This document shows positions 20,606-29,927 of a stretch of 64,000 nt of DNA, piece by piece. Where the stretch lies: assembly GCA_016287755.1 (NCBI GenBank), contig JAEEWT010000003.1, positions 180,193 through 244,192 on the forward strand, given 5' to 3'. How positions within the stretch are numbered: the first letter of the stretch is position 1; each line of letters starts with the position of its first letter. The translations under genes and the position numbers were made by a program. The notes below the pieces were generated by a model. It saw only the letters and a list, made by a program, of their open reading frames with translations, was not told where the DNA came from and did not search any database. Origin of the DNA: Prevotella sp. (GTDB lineage Bacteria > Bacteroidota > Bacteroidia > Bacteroidales > Bacteroidaceae).

Positions 20606-22009
20606 GTGAAGAAACTCTATATAGAAACATATGGGTGCCAGATGAACGTGGCCGACTCAGAGGTTGTTGCCTCTGTGATGCAGATGGCCGACTATGAGGT
20701 CACCACAGATATTCAGGATGCAGATGCGGTATTCTTGAACACCTGTTCGGTAAGAGACAATGCCGAACAGAAGATCTACCACCGCTTGGAAGAGCTGAAT
20801 GCGATGCGCAATAAGCGCACCAGCGACTCAAACGGCGCTCCACACACCACACCCCACACTCCTCGGTTAATCATAGGTGTTCTTGGCTGTATGGCCGAGC
20901 GGGTGAAGGATGATCTGATTAAGAACCATCATGTGGATCTGGTGGCAGGACCGGATGCCTATCTTTCGTTGCCCGACTTGATTGCGCAGTGCGAACTGGG
21001 GCAGAAAGCAATCAATATCGAACTCTCCAATACCGAAACCTACCGTGATATTCTTCCCCAACGACTGCATACTGCCAAGGTGGGCGGCTTCGTGAGTATC
21101 ATGCGCGGCTGTAATAACTTCTGTCATTACTGCATCGTGCCTTATACCCGAGGAAGGGAACGCTCAAGAGATGTGGAGAGTATTTTGCGCGAGGTTCAAG
21201 ACCTGCAGCAGCGGGGATTCAAAGAGGTGACGCTGTTGGGACAGAATGTGAACAGCTATGGATTGTCTCCCAGCGGGAAACCACTGCCCGATGGAACGAG
21301 TTTTGCTGAACTGCTGAGAAAGGTGGCAAAGGCTGTTCCTGAGATGCGCGTGCGTTTTACCACATCCAATCCCGAGGATATGAGCGAGGACATCCTCCAC
21401 GCCATTGCCGAGGAACCGAATCTGTGTCGACATATCCACTTCCCGGCGCAAAGCGGAAGTAACCATACCCTGAAACTGATGAACCGCAAATATACGCGTG
21501 AGGACTATCTGAACAAGGTGGAGGCCATCAGAAGGATTATCCCTGATTGCGGTCTTTCAACAGATATCTTCGTGGGCTACTGCGATGAAACGGAAGAGGA
21601 CTTCCAGCAGACACTCTCGTTGGTGCGTGAGGTGCAGTTCGATTCCGCGTTTATGTTCAAATACTCGGAACGACCAGGTACCTATGCTGCCAAGCACTTG
21701 GCGGATAATGTGCCTGAGGAGGAGAAGATTCGCCGACTGAACGAGCTGATAACGCTGCAGACACAGATCTCAGCCGACCGTAATAAGCTGGATGTGGGAA
21801 AGGTGTTCGACGTGCTGGTGGAAGGATTCAGTAAGCGCTCTCGTGAGCAGCTGATGGGACGCAACGAGCAGAACAAGGCCGTGGTGTTCAACAAAGACGG
21901 GCATCATATCGGTGAAACGGTTCGTGTAAAAATCACTGAGAGTTCCAGCGCCACGCTGAAAGGTACTATTATCGACGAAGGAGGAAGGAGGAAGGACGAA
22001 GGAGAATAG
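20606..22009 (+). CDS. miaB: tRNA-2-methylthio-N6-dimethylallyladenosine synthase
   Basis: KKLYIETYGCQMNVADSEV; radical-SAM RGCNNFCHYCIVPYTRGRERSR; GTG start preferred because the TTG at 20585 overlaps the -7 element. Confidence 0.92.
   Translation: MKKLYIETYGCQMNVADSEVVASVMQMADYEVTTDIQDADAVFLNTCSVRDNAEQKIYHRLEELNAMRNKRTSDSNGAPHTTPHTPRLIIGVLGCMAERVKDDLIKNHHVDLVAGPDAYLSLPDLIAQCELGQKAINIELSNTETYRDILPQRLHTAKVGGFVSIMRGCNNFCHYCIVPYTRGRERSRDVESILREVQDLQQRGFKEVTLLGQNVNSYGLSPSGKPLPDGTSFAELLRKVAKAVPEMRVRFTTSNPEDMSEDILHAIAEEPNLCRHIHFPAQSGSNHTLKLMNRKYTREDYLNKVEAIRRIIPDCGLSTDIFVGYCDETEEDFQQTLSLVREVQFDSAFMFKYSERPGTYAAKHLADNVPEEEKIRRLNELITLQTQISADRNKLDVGKVFDVLVEGFSKRSREQLMGRNEQNKAVVFNKDGHHIGETVRVKITESSSATLKGTIIDEGGRRKDEGE
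20840..20864. repeat. Heptad-like tract inside miaB
   Basis: CACACAC CACACCC CACACTC CTCGG; encodes GAPHTTPHTPR between MRNK and LIIGVLGCMAER. Confidence 0.65.
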
Positions 22010-22090
22010 AATAGAGATACAAATAAGGGGTATAGAGGTCCTGATGCATGATGCAAATCTCCTTCCTCTTTCCTCCTTCCTCCTTCCTCG
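21976..22090. repeat. 115-bp element with heptad inverted termini
   Basis: Left CGAAGGAGGAAGGAGGAAGGACGAAGGAG, right CTCCTTCCTCTTTCCTCCTTCCTCCTTCCTCG; left end encodes the MiaB tail DEGGRRKDEGE. Confidence 0.75.
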
Positions 22091-22108
22091 AAAAAAATAT
22101 TAGAAAGC

Positions 22109-23944
22109 ATGAAAGAATTCTTAAAGGTATTAAAACGCTTCATACCACCCTACAGGAAGTATTTGTTCCTAACGGTGCTCTTCAATATCCTCAGTGCGGT
22201 ATTGAATATCTTCTCATTCATGACCATCATCCCCTTGCTGAACATCCTCTTCCAGACGGAATCGGGTATGCGCCAGACGGAATGGATAGAGTGGGGCGAG
22301 ATGAACCTGAAGAACTGCACCGAGGTGGTAAGCAACAATGCGAACTGTCTGGTACAGGATATGGTGCTGAACTTAGGTGCTACCACGTCGTTGCTGGTTA
22401 TCGGACTCTTCCTGGCGTTCATGACCTTCCTGAAGACGGGTGCTTACTTCTTGTCGTCGGCCACCATCATCCCCATTAGAACAGGTGTGGTGCGTGATAT
22501 CCGTAACCAGCTGTACCAGAAAATCACTTCGCTGCCTTTAGGTTTCTTCAGCGAGGAACGCAAGGGTGACATCATTGCACGTATGAGTGGTGATGTACAG
22601 GAAATAGAAACATCCATCATGGCGAGTCTTGATATGTTGTTCAAGAACCCCATCCTGATCATCGCCTATTTCACCACATTGCTCATCGTTTCATGGAAAC
22701 TCACCCTCTTCACCATTATCTTCGCCCCGCTTTTCGGCTGGTTCATGGGCTTTGTGGGCAGGAAACTGAAGGCCAAGAGTATCAGGGCACAGTCGTTGTG
22801 GAGCGATACGATGAGTCAGGTGGAGGAGACCTTAGGTGGCTTGCGTATCATCAAGGCCTTCAACGCTGAGGAGAAGATGAACCGCAGGTTCGACCATGTG
22901 AACTCTTCGTATCGTAACGATATCATGCGCGTGAATATCCGTCAGCAGATGGCGCACCCCATGAGTGAGTTCTTGGGAACGGTAATGATTGTTATCGTGC
23001 TCTGGTTCGGTGGTATCCAGGTGTTGAACAATGCCTCCATCAGCGGACCAACCTTTATCTACTACCTCGTCATTCTCTACAGCATCATCAATCCGCTGAA
23101 AGAGTTCTCCAAGGCCAGCTATAACATCCCCAAGGGATTGGCTTCGATGGAGCGTGTGGATAAGATTCTGCTGGCCGAGAATAATATTAAGGAGCCCGAG
23201 AATCCCAAGCATATCGATAGCTTCGAACATCAGATAGAGTTCCGTAACGTGTCGTTCAAATATGCCGACCAATGGGTGCTGCGCGACATCAATCTGGTTA
23301 TTGAGAAAGGTAAGACCATCGCTTTGGTGGGACAGAGCGGTGGCGGAAAATCTACATTGGTGGATCTGATTCCGCGCTATTACGATGTGCAGGAAGGTGA
23401 GGTGCTGATAGATGGCATCAACGTGAAGGATCTGGGTATTCACGACCTGCGTAAGCTGATCGGTAATGTGAACCAGGAGGCCATCCTCTTCAACGACACC
23501 TTCTTCAATAATATCTCCTTCGGCGTGGAAAATGCTACACGCGAAGAGGTGGAACATGCGGCAAAGATTGCCAATGCCCACCAGTTCATTATGGCTGCCG
23601 AACAGGGGTATGATACGAATATCGGTGATCGTGGCGACCGCCTCAGTGGCGGTCAGCGCCAACGTGTAAGTATTGCCCGGGCCATCCTGAAGAACCCGCC
23701 TATCTTGATTCTCGATGAGGCTACATCGGCACTGGATACGGAAAGTGAACGACTGGTGCAGGATGCGCTCGAACGACTGATGAAGACGCGTACCACTGTG
23801 GCCATTGCGCACCGTTTGAGTACCATCAAGAACTCGGATGAGATCTGCGTGCTCCATGAAGGACGCATCGTTGAACGCGGCTCGCATGAGCAGTTGCTCA
23901 ACAGCGACGGATATTACAAGAAACTCCATGAGATGCAATCGTAG
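22109..23944 (+). CDS. ABC transporter ATP-binding/permease (MsbA-like)
   Basis: TM domain, Walker A ALVGQSGGGKSTL, signature LSGGQRQRVSIARA, Walker B ILILDEATSALD. Confidence 0.93.
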   Translation: MKEFLKVLKRFIPPYRKYLFLTVLFNILSAVLNIFSFMTIIPLLNILFQTESGMRQTEWIEWGEMNLKNCTEVVSNNANCLVQDMVLNLGATTSLLVIGLFLAFMTFLKTGAYFLSSATIIPIRTGVVRDIRNQLYQKITSLPLGFFSEERKGDIIARMSGDVQEIETSIMASLDMLFKNPILIIAYFTTLLIVSWKLTLFTIIFAPLFGWFMGFVGRKLKAKSIRAQSLWSDTMSQVEETLGGLRIIKAFNAEEKMNRRFDHVNSSYRNDIMRVNIRQQMAHPMSEFLGTVMIVIVLWFGGIQVLNNASISGPTFIYYLVILYSIINPLKEFSKASYNIPKGLASMERVDKILLAENNIKEPENPKHIDSFEHQIEFRNVSFKYADQWVLRDINLVIEKGKTIALVGQSGGGKSTLVDLIPRYYDVQEGEVLIDGINVKDLGIHDLRKLIGNVNQEAILFNDTFFNNISFGVENATREEVEHAAKIANAHQFIMAAEQGYDTNIGDRGDRLSGGQRQRVSIARAILKNPPILILDEATSALDTESERLVQDALERLMKTRTTVAIAHRLSTIKNSDEICVLHEGRIVERGSHEQLLNSDGYYKKLHEMQS

Positions 23945-23947
23945 GAA

Positions 23948-24919
23948 ATGAAAGGGGGGATAGGATATAAGTTGCTATATGGTTGTGCCTATGCGGTATC
24001 GTTGTTGCCGTATAGCATCTTGTATGTGGTCTCCGATTTCTTCTATCTGCTGGTGTATCACCTTGTGGGCTATCGTAAGAAGGTGGTCAGAAAGAACCTG
24101 TCTTCTTCGTTCCCCGAGAAGGATAAACAGGAACTGAAGAAGATCGAGAAGGCCTTCTATCACTGGTTGTGCGACTACTTCGTTGAGACGTTGAAACTGC
24201 TGAGTGTATCGGATGAGACGCTGCTGAAGCACATCGAGTTCCGCAATGCCGAAGAGATAGAGCAGTGCTTCGACAAAGGACAGTCGTGCGCGGCCTTCCT
24301 GGGGCATTACTGCAATTGGGAACTGCTATCTACAACAGCCTTGGCCATGTCGCGCTGGAAAGAAACCACGAACGAACGGCAGTCGGCTGTAATGGGACTG
24401 ATTTACCATCCGCTCAGGAACAAGGCGTTCGACCGTCTGTTCATCCAGCTACGACAGAAGAAACAGGGTACTTGTATCCCCAAGAAGGAGATTCTTCGCT
24501 ATCTGGCTAAATACAGAAAGGAGCAGCGGATGTCGCTGTTCGGCTATATCGCCGACCAGAATCCGAAGTGGGAGAATATCCATCTGTGGCTGCCGTTCCT
24601 GAATCATGACACGCCTGTGTTTACCGGCGCAGAGAGGATCGTAAGGAAAATGAACAATGCGGTGTTCTATGTCGATATGGAACGACCTGAACGGGGGAAG
24701 TATATCTGTACTTTCAAGCGGATGAGTGATGCGCCGGGACAACTGGAGGAATATGAACTGACACGACAGTTCTTCCAGATGCTCGAGGAAACGATTCGTA
24801 GGGCACCGCAATACTACCTCTGGACGCATAACCGATGGAAGCGGACGCATGAAGAGTTTGATAGGAGGAAGGACGAAGGAGGAGGGAGGAAGGATTCCCT
24901 CCGGGAAGGACGAAGTTGA
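23948..24919 (+). CDS. Lysophospholipid/lipid A acyltransferase family (LpxL/HtrB-like)
   Basis: FLGHYCNWELLSTTAL, GYIADQNPKWENIHLWLPFLNHDTPVFTGAERI, YYLWTHNRWKR. Confidence 0.88.
   Translation: MKGGIGYKLLYGCAYAVSLLPYSILYVVSDFFYLLVYHLVGYRKKVVRKNLSSSFPEKDKQELKKIEKAFYHWLCDYFVETLKLLSVSDETLLKHIEFRNAEEIEQCFDKGQSCAAFLGHYCNWELLSTTALAMSRWKETTNERQSAVMGLIYHPLRNKAFDRLFIQLRQKKQGTCIPKKEILRYLAKYRKEQRMSLFGYIADQNPKWENIHLWLPFLNHDTPVFTGAERIVRKMNNAVFYVDMERPERGKYICTFKRMSDAPGQLEEYELTRQFFQMLEETIRRAPQYYLWTHNRWKRTHEEFDRRKDEGGGRKDSLREGRS
24863..24915. repeat. Heptad GGAAGGA-type tract at acyltransferase 3' end
   Basis: AGGAGGAAGGACGAAGGAGGAGGGAGGAAGGATTCCCTCCGGGAAGGACGAAG; encodes DRRKDEGGGRKDSLREGRS. Confidence 0.7.
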
Positions 24920-25675
24920 ATGAGTAGAAAACTGATTCTCAGAGAGAAATACAAGGACCTGAAAGAGTTTGTGGCACAGATTCCCAGACGGTTTGAACAA
25001 GAGGGCCGCACCATCTACAAGGGGCGGAACCTCATCAAGGTGTTTGATGGACCTAACGACTTGCAGATGAACGTAAAACGCTATCGCATCCCTAAGGGCA
25101 TCAACCGCCTTGTCTATTCCCTCGGCATCCGCAAGGCGAAGGGTCTGCGGGGCTATCAGTATCCGCGGGTCTTATTGGAAAAGGGAATAGATACACCTGA
25201 GCCTATTGCCTATATCGAGGATAGGAAAGGCGGACTCATCACCTATTCTTATCTCATTACCGTGCAAAGCAAGCTGCAACATACCTTGTATGAGTTCGGT
25301 AATGCGCCGAAAGAGCAATGGTTGCCGATGGTGGAGCCCCTTGCTGCCTTTGCTGCCAAGATCCATGAGCAAAACCTCATGCACCGCGATTTCTCTCCAG
25401 GCAATGTGCTGTGGGACGTGATTGACGGTACTTATCAGTTCTCAGTGGTGGATATCAACCGTATGTATTTCGGTGAGGTGGACATGAAGCAGGGATGTGA
25501 GAACTTCGCTCGTCTCTGGGGACCGAAGGAGTTCTTCTGTGAGTTGATACGTTCCTACGCCAAAAACCGCCATTTCAACGAGGAAGAGGCTATACGCATT
25601 GCCCTGTCTGCCAGGGAACGCTTTTGGACAAGATACCGGAAAAGGCATGAGGTGATGTTTGATCTGGAACTGTAA
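24920..25675 (+). CDS. Lipopolysaccharide (Kdo/heptose) kinase family protein
   Basis: IHEQNLMHRDFSPGNVLWDVIDGTYQFSVVDINRM kinase motif; ATGA overlap with the acyltransferase gene. Confidence 0.8.
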   Translation: MSRKLILREKYKDLKEFVAQIPRRFEQEGRTIYKGRNLIKVFDGPNDLQMNVKRYRIPKGINRLVYSLGIRKAKGLRGYQYPRVLLEKGIDTPEPIAYIEDRKGGLITYSYLITVQSKLQHTLYEFGNAPKEQWLPMVEPLAAFAAKIHEQNLMHRDFSPGNVLWDVIDGTYQFSVVDINRMYFGEVDMKQGCENFARLWGPKEFFCELIRSYAKNRHFNEEEAIRIALSARERFWTRYRKRHEVMFDLEL

Positions 25676-25693
25676 CGATGATTGTATTGAGCG

Positions 25694-26728
25694 ATGATGA
25701 ACCGATTATGTTTTATTTCAAGAAACTACCGCGGCACGAGTAGTGCGGGTAATAAGGCAAAGACCGATTACGAACAGATCCTGCGCGATATGGGGGCAAC
25801 GAATCTCGGATTAGAGACCACGTTCTCCACCAGTCAGGTGGTTTCGTTCGTACGTAACCTCATGGGCATCATCCATATGTCCTCCAAGGTGCAGAAGGGT
25901 GATATCATCGTCCTCCAGTATCCCGTCAAGAAATATTTCAGTCTGATTTGCCGCATTGCCCATCGTCGTGGGGCGAAAACCATTGCGCTCATACACGATT
26001 TGGGCTGCATGCGCAGGAAGAAGCTTACCGAGCAGGAGGAGATCAACCGACTGATGCATGCGGATGGTGTGATAGCCACCAATGCGGTCATGATGCAATG
26101 GCTCAAGGAGAAAGGATATACGAAGACGTTGGATTACTTAGGGTTGCACGACTACCTCTCGGATTCTGTTTCACGACCGCCTGTTCAGCACTCGCCCTTA
26201 AAGGTTGTTTATGCCGGAACGCTTGCCCTGCGCAAGAATGCCTTCTTGATGGATATGGCTAAGCAAGTGGGTAATTACGAGCTGGTGATCTACGGAAAGC
26301 ACAAGGGTTTGCCACGCCTTCAAACCCGTGGTCATGTAAAGGTGAACCCCTTCCTCTCTGCCGATACGTTCATCCGTGAGGTGGAAGGTGACTTCGGTTT
26401 GGTGTGGGATGGTGATTCCCTCGATACATGCAGCGGTCATTTCGGGGAGTATCTTCGTTGGAACACGCCCCATAAAGTGTCGTTCTATATACGTGCCGGA
26501 TTGCCCATGATTGTGTGGCGACAGTCGGCTGTCGCCCCCATTGTGCAGCAGGAAGGTATCGGTTTCTGTATTGATTCGATAGAAGAGCTGAACACCCTTC
26601 TTCCTACCATTACTCCTGAACAGTTATCCGAGATGCGCCAGCGGGTGGCCAACGTGAGTTCACGAATGGCCCAAGGCTGCTATCTCAAAGAGGCGGTCGG
26701 AAGAATTCTTCAATCTTTCAATTCTTAG
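25694..26728 (+). CDS. Glycosyltransferase (galactofuranosyltransferase-like)
   Basis: AKTDYEQILRDMGATNLGL, VQKGDIIVLQYPVKKYFSLICRIAHRRGAKTIALIHDLGCMRRK, NTPHKVSFYIRAGLPMIVW. Confidence 0.8.
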   Translation: MMNRLCFISRNYRGTSSAGNKAKTDYEQILRDMGATNLGLETTFSTSQVVSFVRNLMGIIHMSSKVQKGDIIVLQYPVKKYFSLICRIAHRRGAKTIALIHDLGCMRRKKLTEQEEINRLMHADGVIATNAVMMQWLKEKGYTKTLDYLGLHDYLSDSVSRPPVQHSPLKVVYAGTLALRKNAFLMDMAKQVGNYELVIYGKHKGLPRLQTRGHVKVNPFLSADTFIREVEGDFGLVWDGDSLDTCSGHFGEYLRWNTPHKVSFYIRAGLPMIVWRQSAVAPIVQQEGIGFCIDSIEELNTLLPTITPEQLSEMRQRVANVSSRMAQGCYLKEAVGRILQSFNS

Positions 26729-26771
26729 CTTCGTTAACTTCAATTTTTCAATTCTTCAATTCTTCAATTTT
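26707..26771. repeat. Octad repeat tract
   Basis: Repeated TTCAATTC units (TTCAATTCTTCAATTCTTCAATT). Confidence 0.65.
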
Positions 26772-28678
26772 CTAAATAAGAACTCCGCTGTCTGTTCCAT
26801 GGCAAACACATAACGGCGCAGCGAAGCAAAGGGTTCTTCGTTGTGCGTCTGGATGAGCTGTCCGTCCTGACTGATATCATAGCAGAAACTCTTTTTCATC
26901 TGAGGATGATAGAGGAAACAGCGGGTGGAATCCCTTGCCACAATCTGGTTATCGGCCGAATAGAACACCATCTGTCGCTGCTGGTGTAGCAAATCCGTAC
27001 CGAAACCGTTGTAGTCGTAGTCGATACCTAACATATTTAATAAGGTAGGCATCACATCTACCTGCATACCCAGTTGCGTATATTCTTGCGATGGAATGCC
27101 TGCGCCGAAGATCATCAGTGGGATATGGTTATACGACTGCGGTAGCTCGGAGTCGGCCGTCCCTACCAGCTTACCATGATCAGCCAGCACAACAAACACC
27201 GTATTGTCGTACCAACTCTCCTTCTTTGCCTTCTTCAGGAAATCACCGATACACCAGTCGGCATACTCCACAATCTGTGTTTCTGGCTCTTTCGACGAAG
27301 ACTTGAACCAATCGGGAATGATATACGGCGGATGGTTACTGATGGTGAGCAGGGTGGCCATGAACGGCTGCTGCTGTTTTGCTGTGTTGTTCAGTTTCCC
27401 TAAGGCAAAGTCAAAGAGGAAATGATCCGACACCCCGAAACTGTTCACGATTTCCTCCTTCGGATAGTCCTCCTGAGCGTAGATTTCGTCGTAGCCGTTG
27501 GTACGGAAGAACGCGTTCATGTTATCATACTGCGCCTCATGCGTCATGAAGAACAGGTTATGCCAGCCGTTCTGTTTCAGCACCGTGGGCAGTCCGTCGC
27601 GTTTAGGTGTTACGGTACCCTTCATCAGGTTCCTTTTCATCAGGGCCGGGAACGAATACAGCGTGGCGGTCATGCCATGGTTGGTATGAATACCTGCCGA
27701 GTAGAAGTTACTGAAGTAGAGCGATTGTGTCTTCAAACTGTCGAGTACGGGTGTATAACCCTTTCCTAAGAGTGCCGATGACATCGATTCCATGAGGATG
27801 ATCACGATGTTCGGCTTTGTGACGGTCAATATCTTCTCCTCCTTCTGATCACTGTTCCTCATCTGTCGCAACAGGATTTGTGTTGAATCAGCAGGACCTG
27901 TGATATTCAACGAATTGCGCACATAGGTAATAGCCTCGTCATACGGCATCAGCATCAGCTCCGCATTCTCCTTCCGCATGTCATCCAGCGCACTGGTAAG
28001 CAGGTTAAAGGCAGGATTGATGCCCAGCTGATTCAGGAACGGGTCGTTGCTGTAGTATGCCTGACTGATCTTGATGGGGTTATAACCCGTTCTGCCGCGG
28101 ATGCCGAACAGACAAAGTGCTATCAAGGCCACCGTTATCAGTAGCGAGGGCAGCCAGTGTTTCCTGCTCGTTGTCGTAAGGGTGGTTCTTTCCATGATCT
28201 TCCACACCAACCAGCAGAACACCGCTGTCAGCACGAAGTACAAGGCAATATACACCCACCACGTCTTCTCTTGGAACACCATCCCCGCTGTTGTACCCGT
28301 ATAGCCAAACCACTCGAAGATCGACGAGTTGATGTTCTTGAAGAAATAGGCAAAGTAGGGGATATTTGCGGCCGAGGCCATCATCAGCAGTGCATACAGC
28401 ACACAGAACCACACAGCTACAGTCCGCAGCATCCACCGTCGGCAGTAGCCAAAACAGGCAGCCAATAATACCAGTGCCAGCGGAATAATCATCACATAGC
28501 AGCCCATCACATTGTCGAACCACAATCCCCTGATAAAGGCAGGAGCAACGGCGGTTGTCTGGTCAGTAATCATGCCCCGCAGCACGAAAAACTCCATGCA
28601 GCGGTAGAAAGAGAGGAACAGTAAGCCCAGCACATGAATGCCCAGCAAACTCCCAAGTATGCGTAAAAACTGTTTCAT
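26756..28678 (-). CDS. LTA synthase-like sulfatase-family membrane protein
   Basis: N-terminal TM helices; NIVIILMESMSSALLGK, GIHTNHGMTATLYSFPAL, VFVVLADHGK, YNHIPLMIFGAG. Confidence 0.9.
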   Translation of the reverse strand: MKQFLRILGSLLGIHVLGLLFLSFYRCMEFFVLRGMITDQTTAVAPAFIRGLWFDNVMGCYVMIIPLALVLLAACFGYCRRWMLRTVAVWFCVLYALLMMASAANIPYFAYFFKNINSSIFEWFGYTGTTAGMVFQEKTWWVYIALYFVLTAVFCWLVWKIMERTTLTTTSRKHWLPSLLITVALIALCLFGIRGRTGYNPIKISQAYYSNDPFLNQLGINPAFNLLTSALDDMRKENAELMLMPYDEAITYVRNSLNITGPADSTQILLRQMRNSDQKEEKILTVTKPNIVIILMESMSSALLGKGYTPVLDSLKTQSLYFSNFYSAGIHTNHGMTATLYSFPALMKRNLMKGTVTPKRDGLPTVLKQNGWHNLFFMTHEAQYDNMNAFFRTNGYDEIYAQEDYPKEEIVNSFGVSDHFLFDFALGKLNNTAKQQQPFMATLLTISNHPPYIIPDWFKSSSKEPETQIVEYADWCIGDFLKKAKKESWYDNTVFVVLADHGKLVGTADSELPQSYNHIPLMIFGAGIPSQEYTQLGMQVDVMPTLLNMLGIDYDYNGFGTDLLHQQRQMVFYSADNQIVARDSTRCFLYHPQMKKSFCYDISQDGQLIQTHNEEPFASLRRYVFAMEQTAEFLFRKLKN

Positions 28679-28683
28679 ATTTT

Positions 28684-28746
28684 AGAGGTGAGAGGTGAGA
28701 AGTGAGAGGTGAGAACTCCCCCTCCCTATGGAGGGGCTAGGGGTGG
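28684..28746. repeat. Heptad tract adjoining a GC-rich hairpin
   Basis: GAGGTGA GAGGTGA GAAGTGA GAGGTGA then CTCCCCCTCCCTATGGAGGGGCTAGGGGTGG; contains the stop codon of the TerC-like gene. Confidence 0.7.
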
Positions 28747-29765
28747 CTTAATTTCTTCGTCGCTAATGTCGAGAGTACCATCGAGAGCACCAACGTGCCG
28801 AAAATGATGCTCAAAGAGAGACCAGTAGATATCTCCACATGCGGCATGGTAACAGGGATTCCGAGCCATGCCAGTACCGCATTCACATATTCGTTCATGG
28901 CCAACAGCATCTTCACTCCCACGAAGATCAGGATGATGCCCAATCCATATTTCAGATACTGGAAATACTTGGCGATGGCAGCTAAGGCGAAGTAGAGCGC
29001 CCGCAAGCCGAGAATAGCGAAGATATTACTGGTGAGCAGGATAAACGGATCGCACGACACGCTGAACACCGCAGGGATAGAATCCACGGCAAAGGCCACA
29101 TCCGAGGTCTCAATGGTGATCAAGGCAATCAGCAGCGGTGTCACCATCAGCTTTCCGTTCTCACGTACCGTAAAGCGGTCACCATGCAGTTGCATGGTCA
29201 CGGGAAACAGTCGGTTACACCATCTCACAATCACGTTCTTCGACAGGTCATCGGTCTGCTCCTCCTGATGGGTGAACATCTTCGCTCCCGTATAGAGCAG
29301 GAAGAGACCGAAGATGCCCAGCACCCATTCAAAGCGTTGCACCACGGCCACGCCCGCAAAGATGAAGATGCTGCGCAGTACCAAGGCCCCGAAGATTCCC
29401 CAGAAGAGCACCTCGTGCTGGTATTTGCGTTCAATGCCGAAGAACGAGAACAGCATCAGAAACACGAAGAGGTTATCCATCGATAGCGACTTCTCGATGA
29501 GGTAGGCCGACAGGAACTCCATGGCTTTCTCATGACTGTCCACGGGATAGAACAGATAGATGCCTGCGCAGAAGATGAGTGAAACGATAATCCATACCGC
29601 CGTCATCTTCAGGGCTTCGCCCACGTTCACCTCATGCTGTCCTTTCCGCCCGAACATCTTCAGGTCGGCCACCAGCATCAGGATGACCAATATATAGAAA
29701 AGCACCCATCCCCATGCGGGAATCACTTCCGAGTGGAATGCACTTGTTGCTAATAGGTTTATCAT
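28737..29765 (-). CDS. TerC/Alx family membrane protein
   Basis: YLIEKSLSMDNLFVFLMLFSFFGI, TSDVAFAVDSIPAVFSVSCDPFILLTSNIFAILGLRALYF. Confidence 0.92.
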   Translation of the reverse strand: MINLLATSAFHSEVIPAWGWVLFYILVILMLVADLKMFGRKGQHEVNVGEALKMTAVWIIVSLIFCAGIYLFYPVDSHEKAMEFLSAYLIEKSLSMDNLFVFLMLFSFFGIERKYQHEVLFWGIFGALVLRSIFIFAGVAVVQRFEWVLGIFGLFLLYTGAKMFTHQEEQTDDLSKNVIVRWCNRLFPVTMQLHGDRFTVRENGKLMVTPLLIALITIETSDVAFAVDSIPAVFSVSCDPFILLTSNIFAILGLRALYFALAAIAKYFQYLKYGLGIILIFVGVKMLLAMNEYVNAVLAWLGIPVTMPHVEISTGLSLSIIFGTLVLSMVLSTLATKKLSHP

Positions 29766-29781
29766 CTTGTTTTATTATTGT

Positions 29782-29927
29782 CGAGGAAGGAGGAAGGAGG
29801 AACGAGGAAGGAGAATACCTTTGTGTACAATATTCATTCCTTCGATTCCTATTTCCTATTCTTCCACTTTTTTATCTTGTATCTCAGTATCATATCTCAC
29901 TCCTCACTCCACACTCCTCACTCCTCG
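29782..29927. repeat. 146-bp element with heptad termini, copy A
   Basis: Left CGAGGAAGGAGGAAGGAGGAACGAGGAAGGAG; interior ATACCTTTGTGTACAATATTCATTC...CTTGTATCTCAGTATCATAT; right CTCACTCCTCACTCCACACTCCTCACTCCTCG. Confidence 0.8.

Noticed and set aside
22832-23938. 368-aa minus-strand ORF
   Set aside because: Lies wholly antisense to the ABC transporter gene, whose motifs are unambiguous; no recognisable domain
26756-28678. Literal annotation as lipoteichoic acid synthase
   Set aside because: This is a Gram-negative lineage; only the sulfatase/LTA-synthase fold family is supported, substrate unknown
29782-29927. Heptad tracts considered as CRISPR or assembly artefact
   Set aside because: No spacers; tracts are imperfect, differ between sites and are tied to coding ends, so neither explanation fits well
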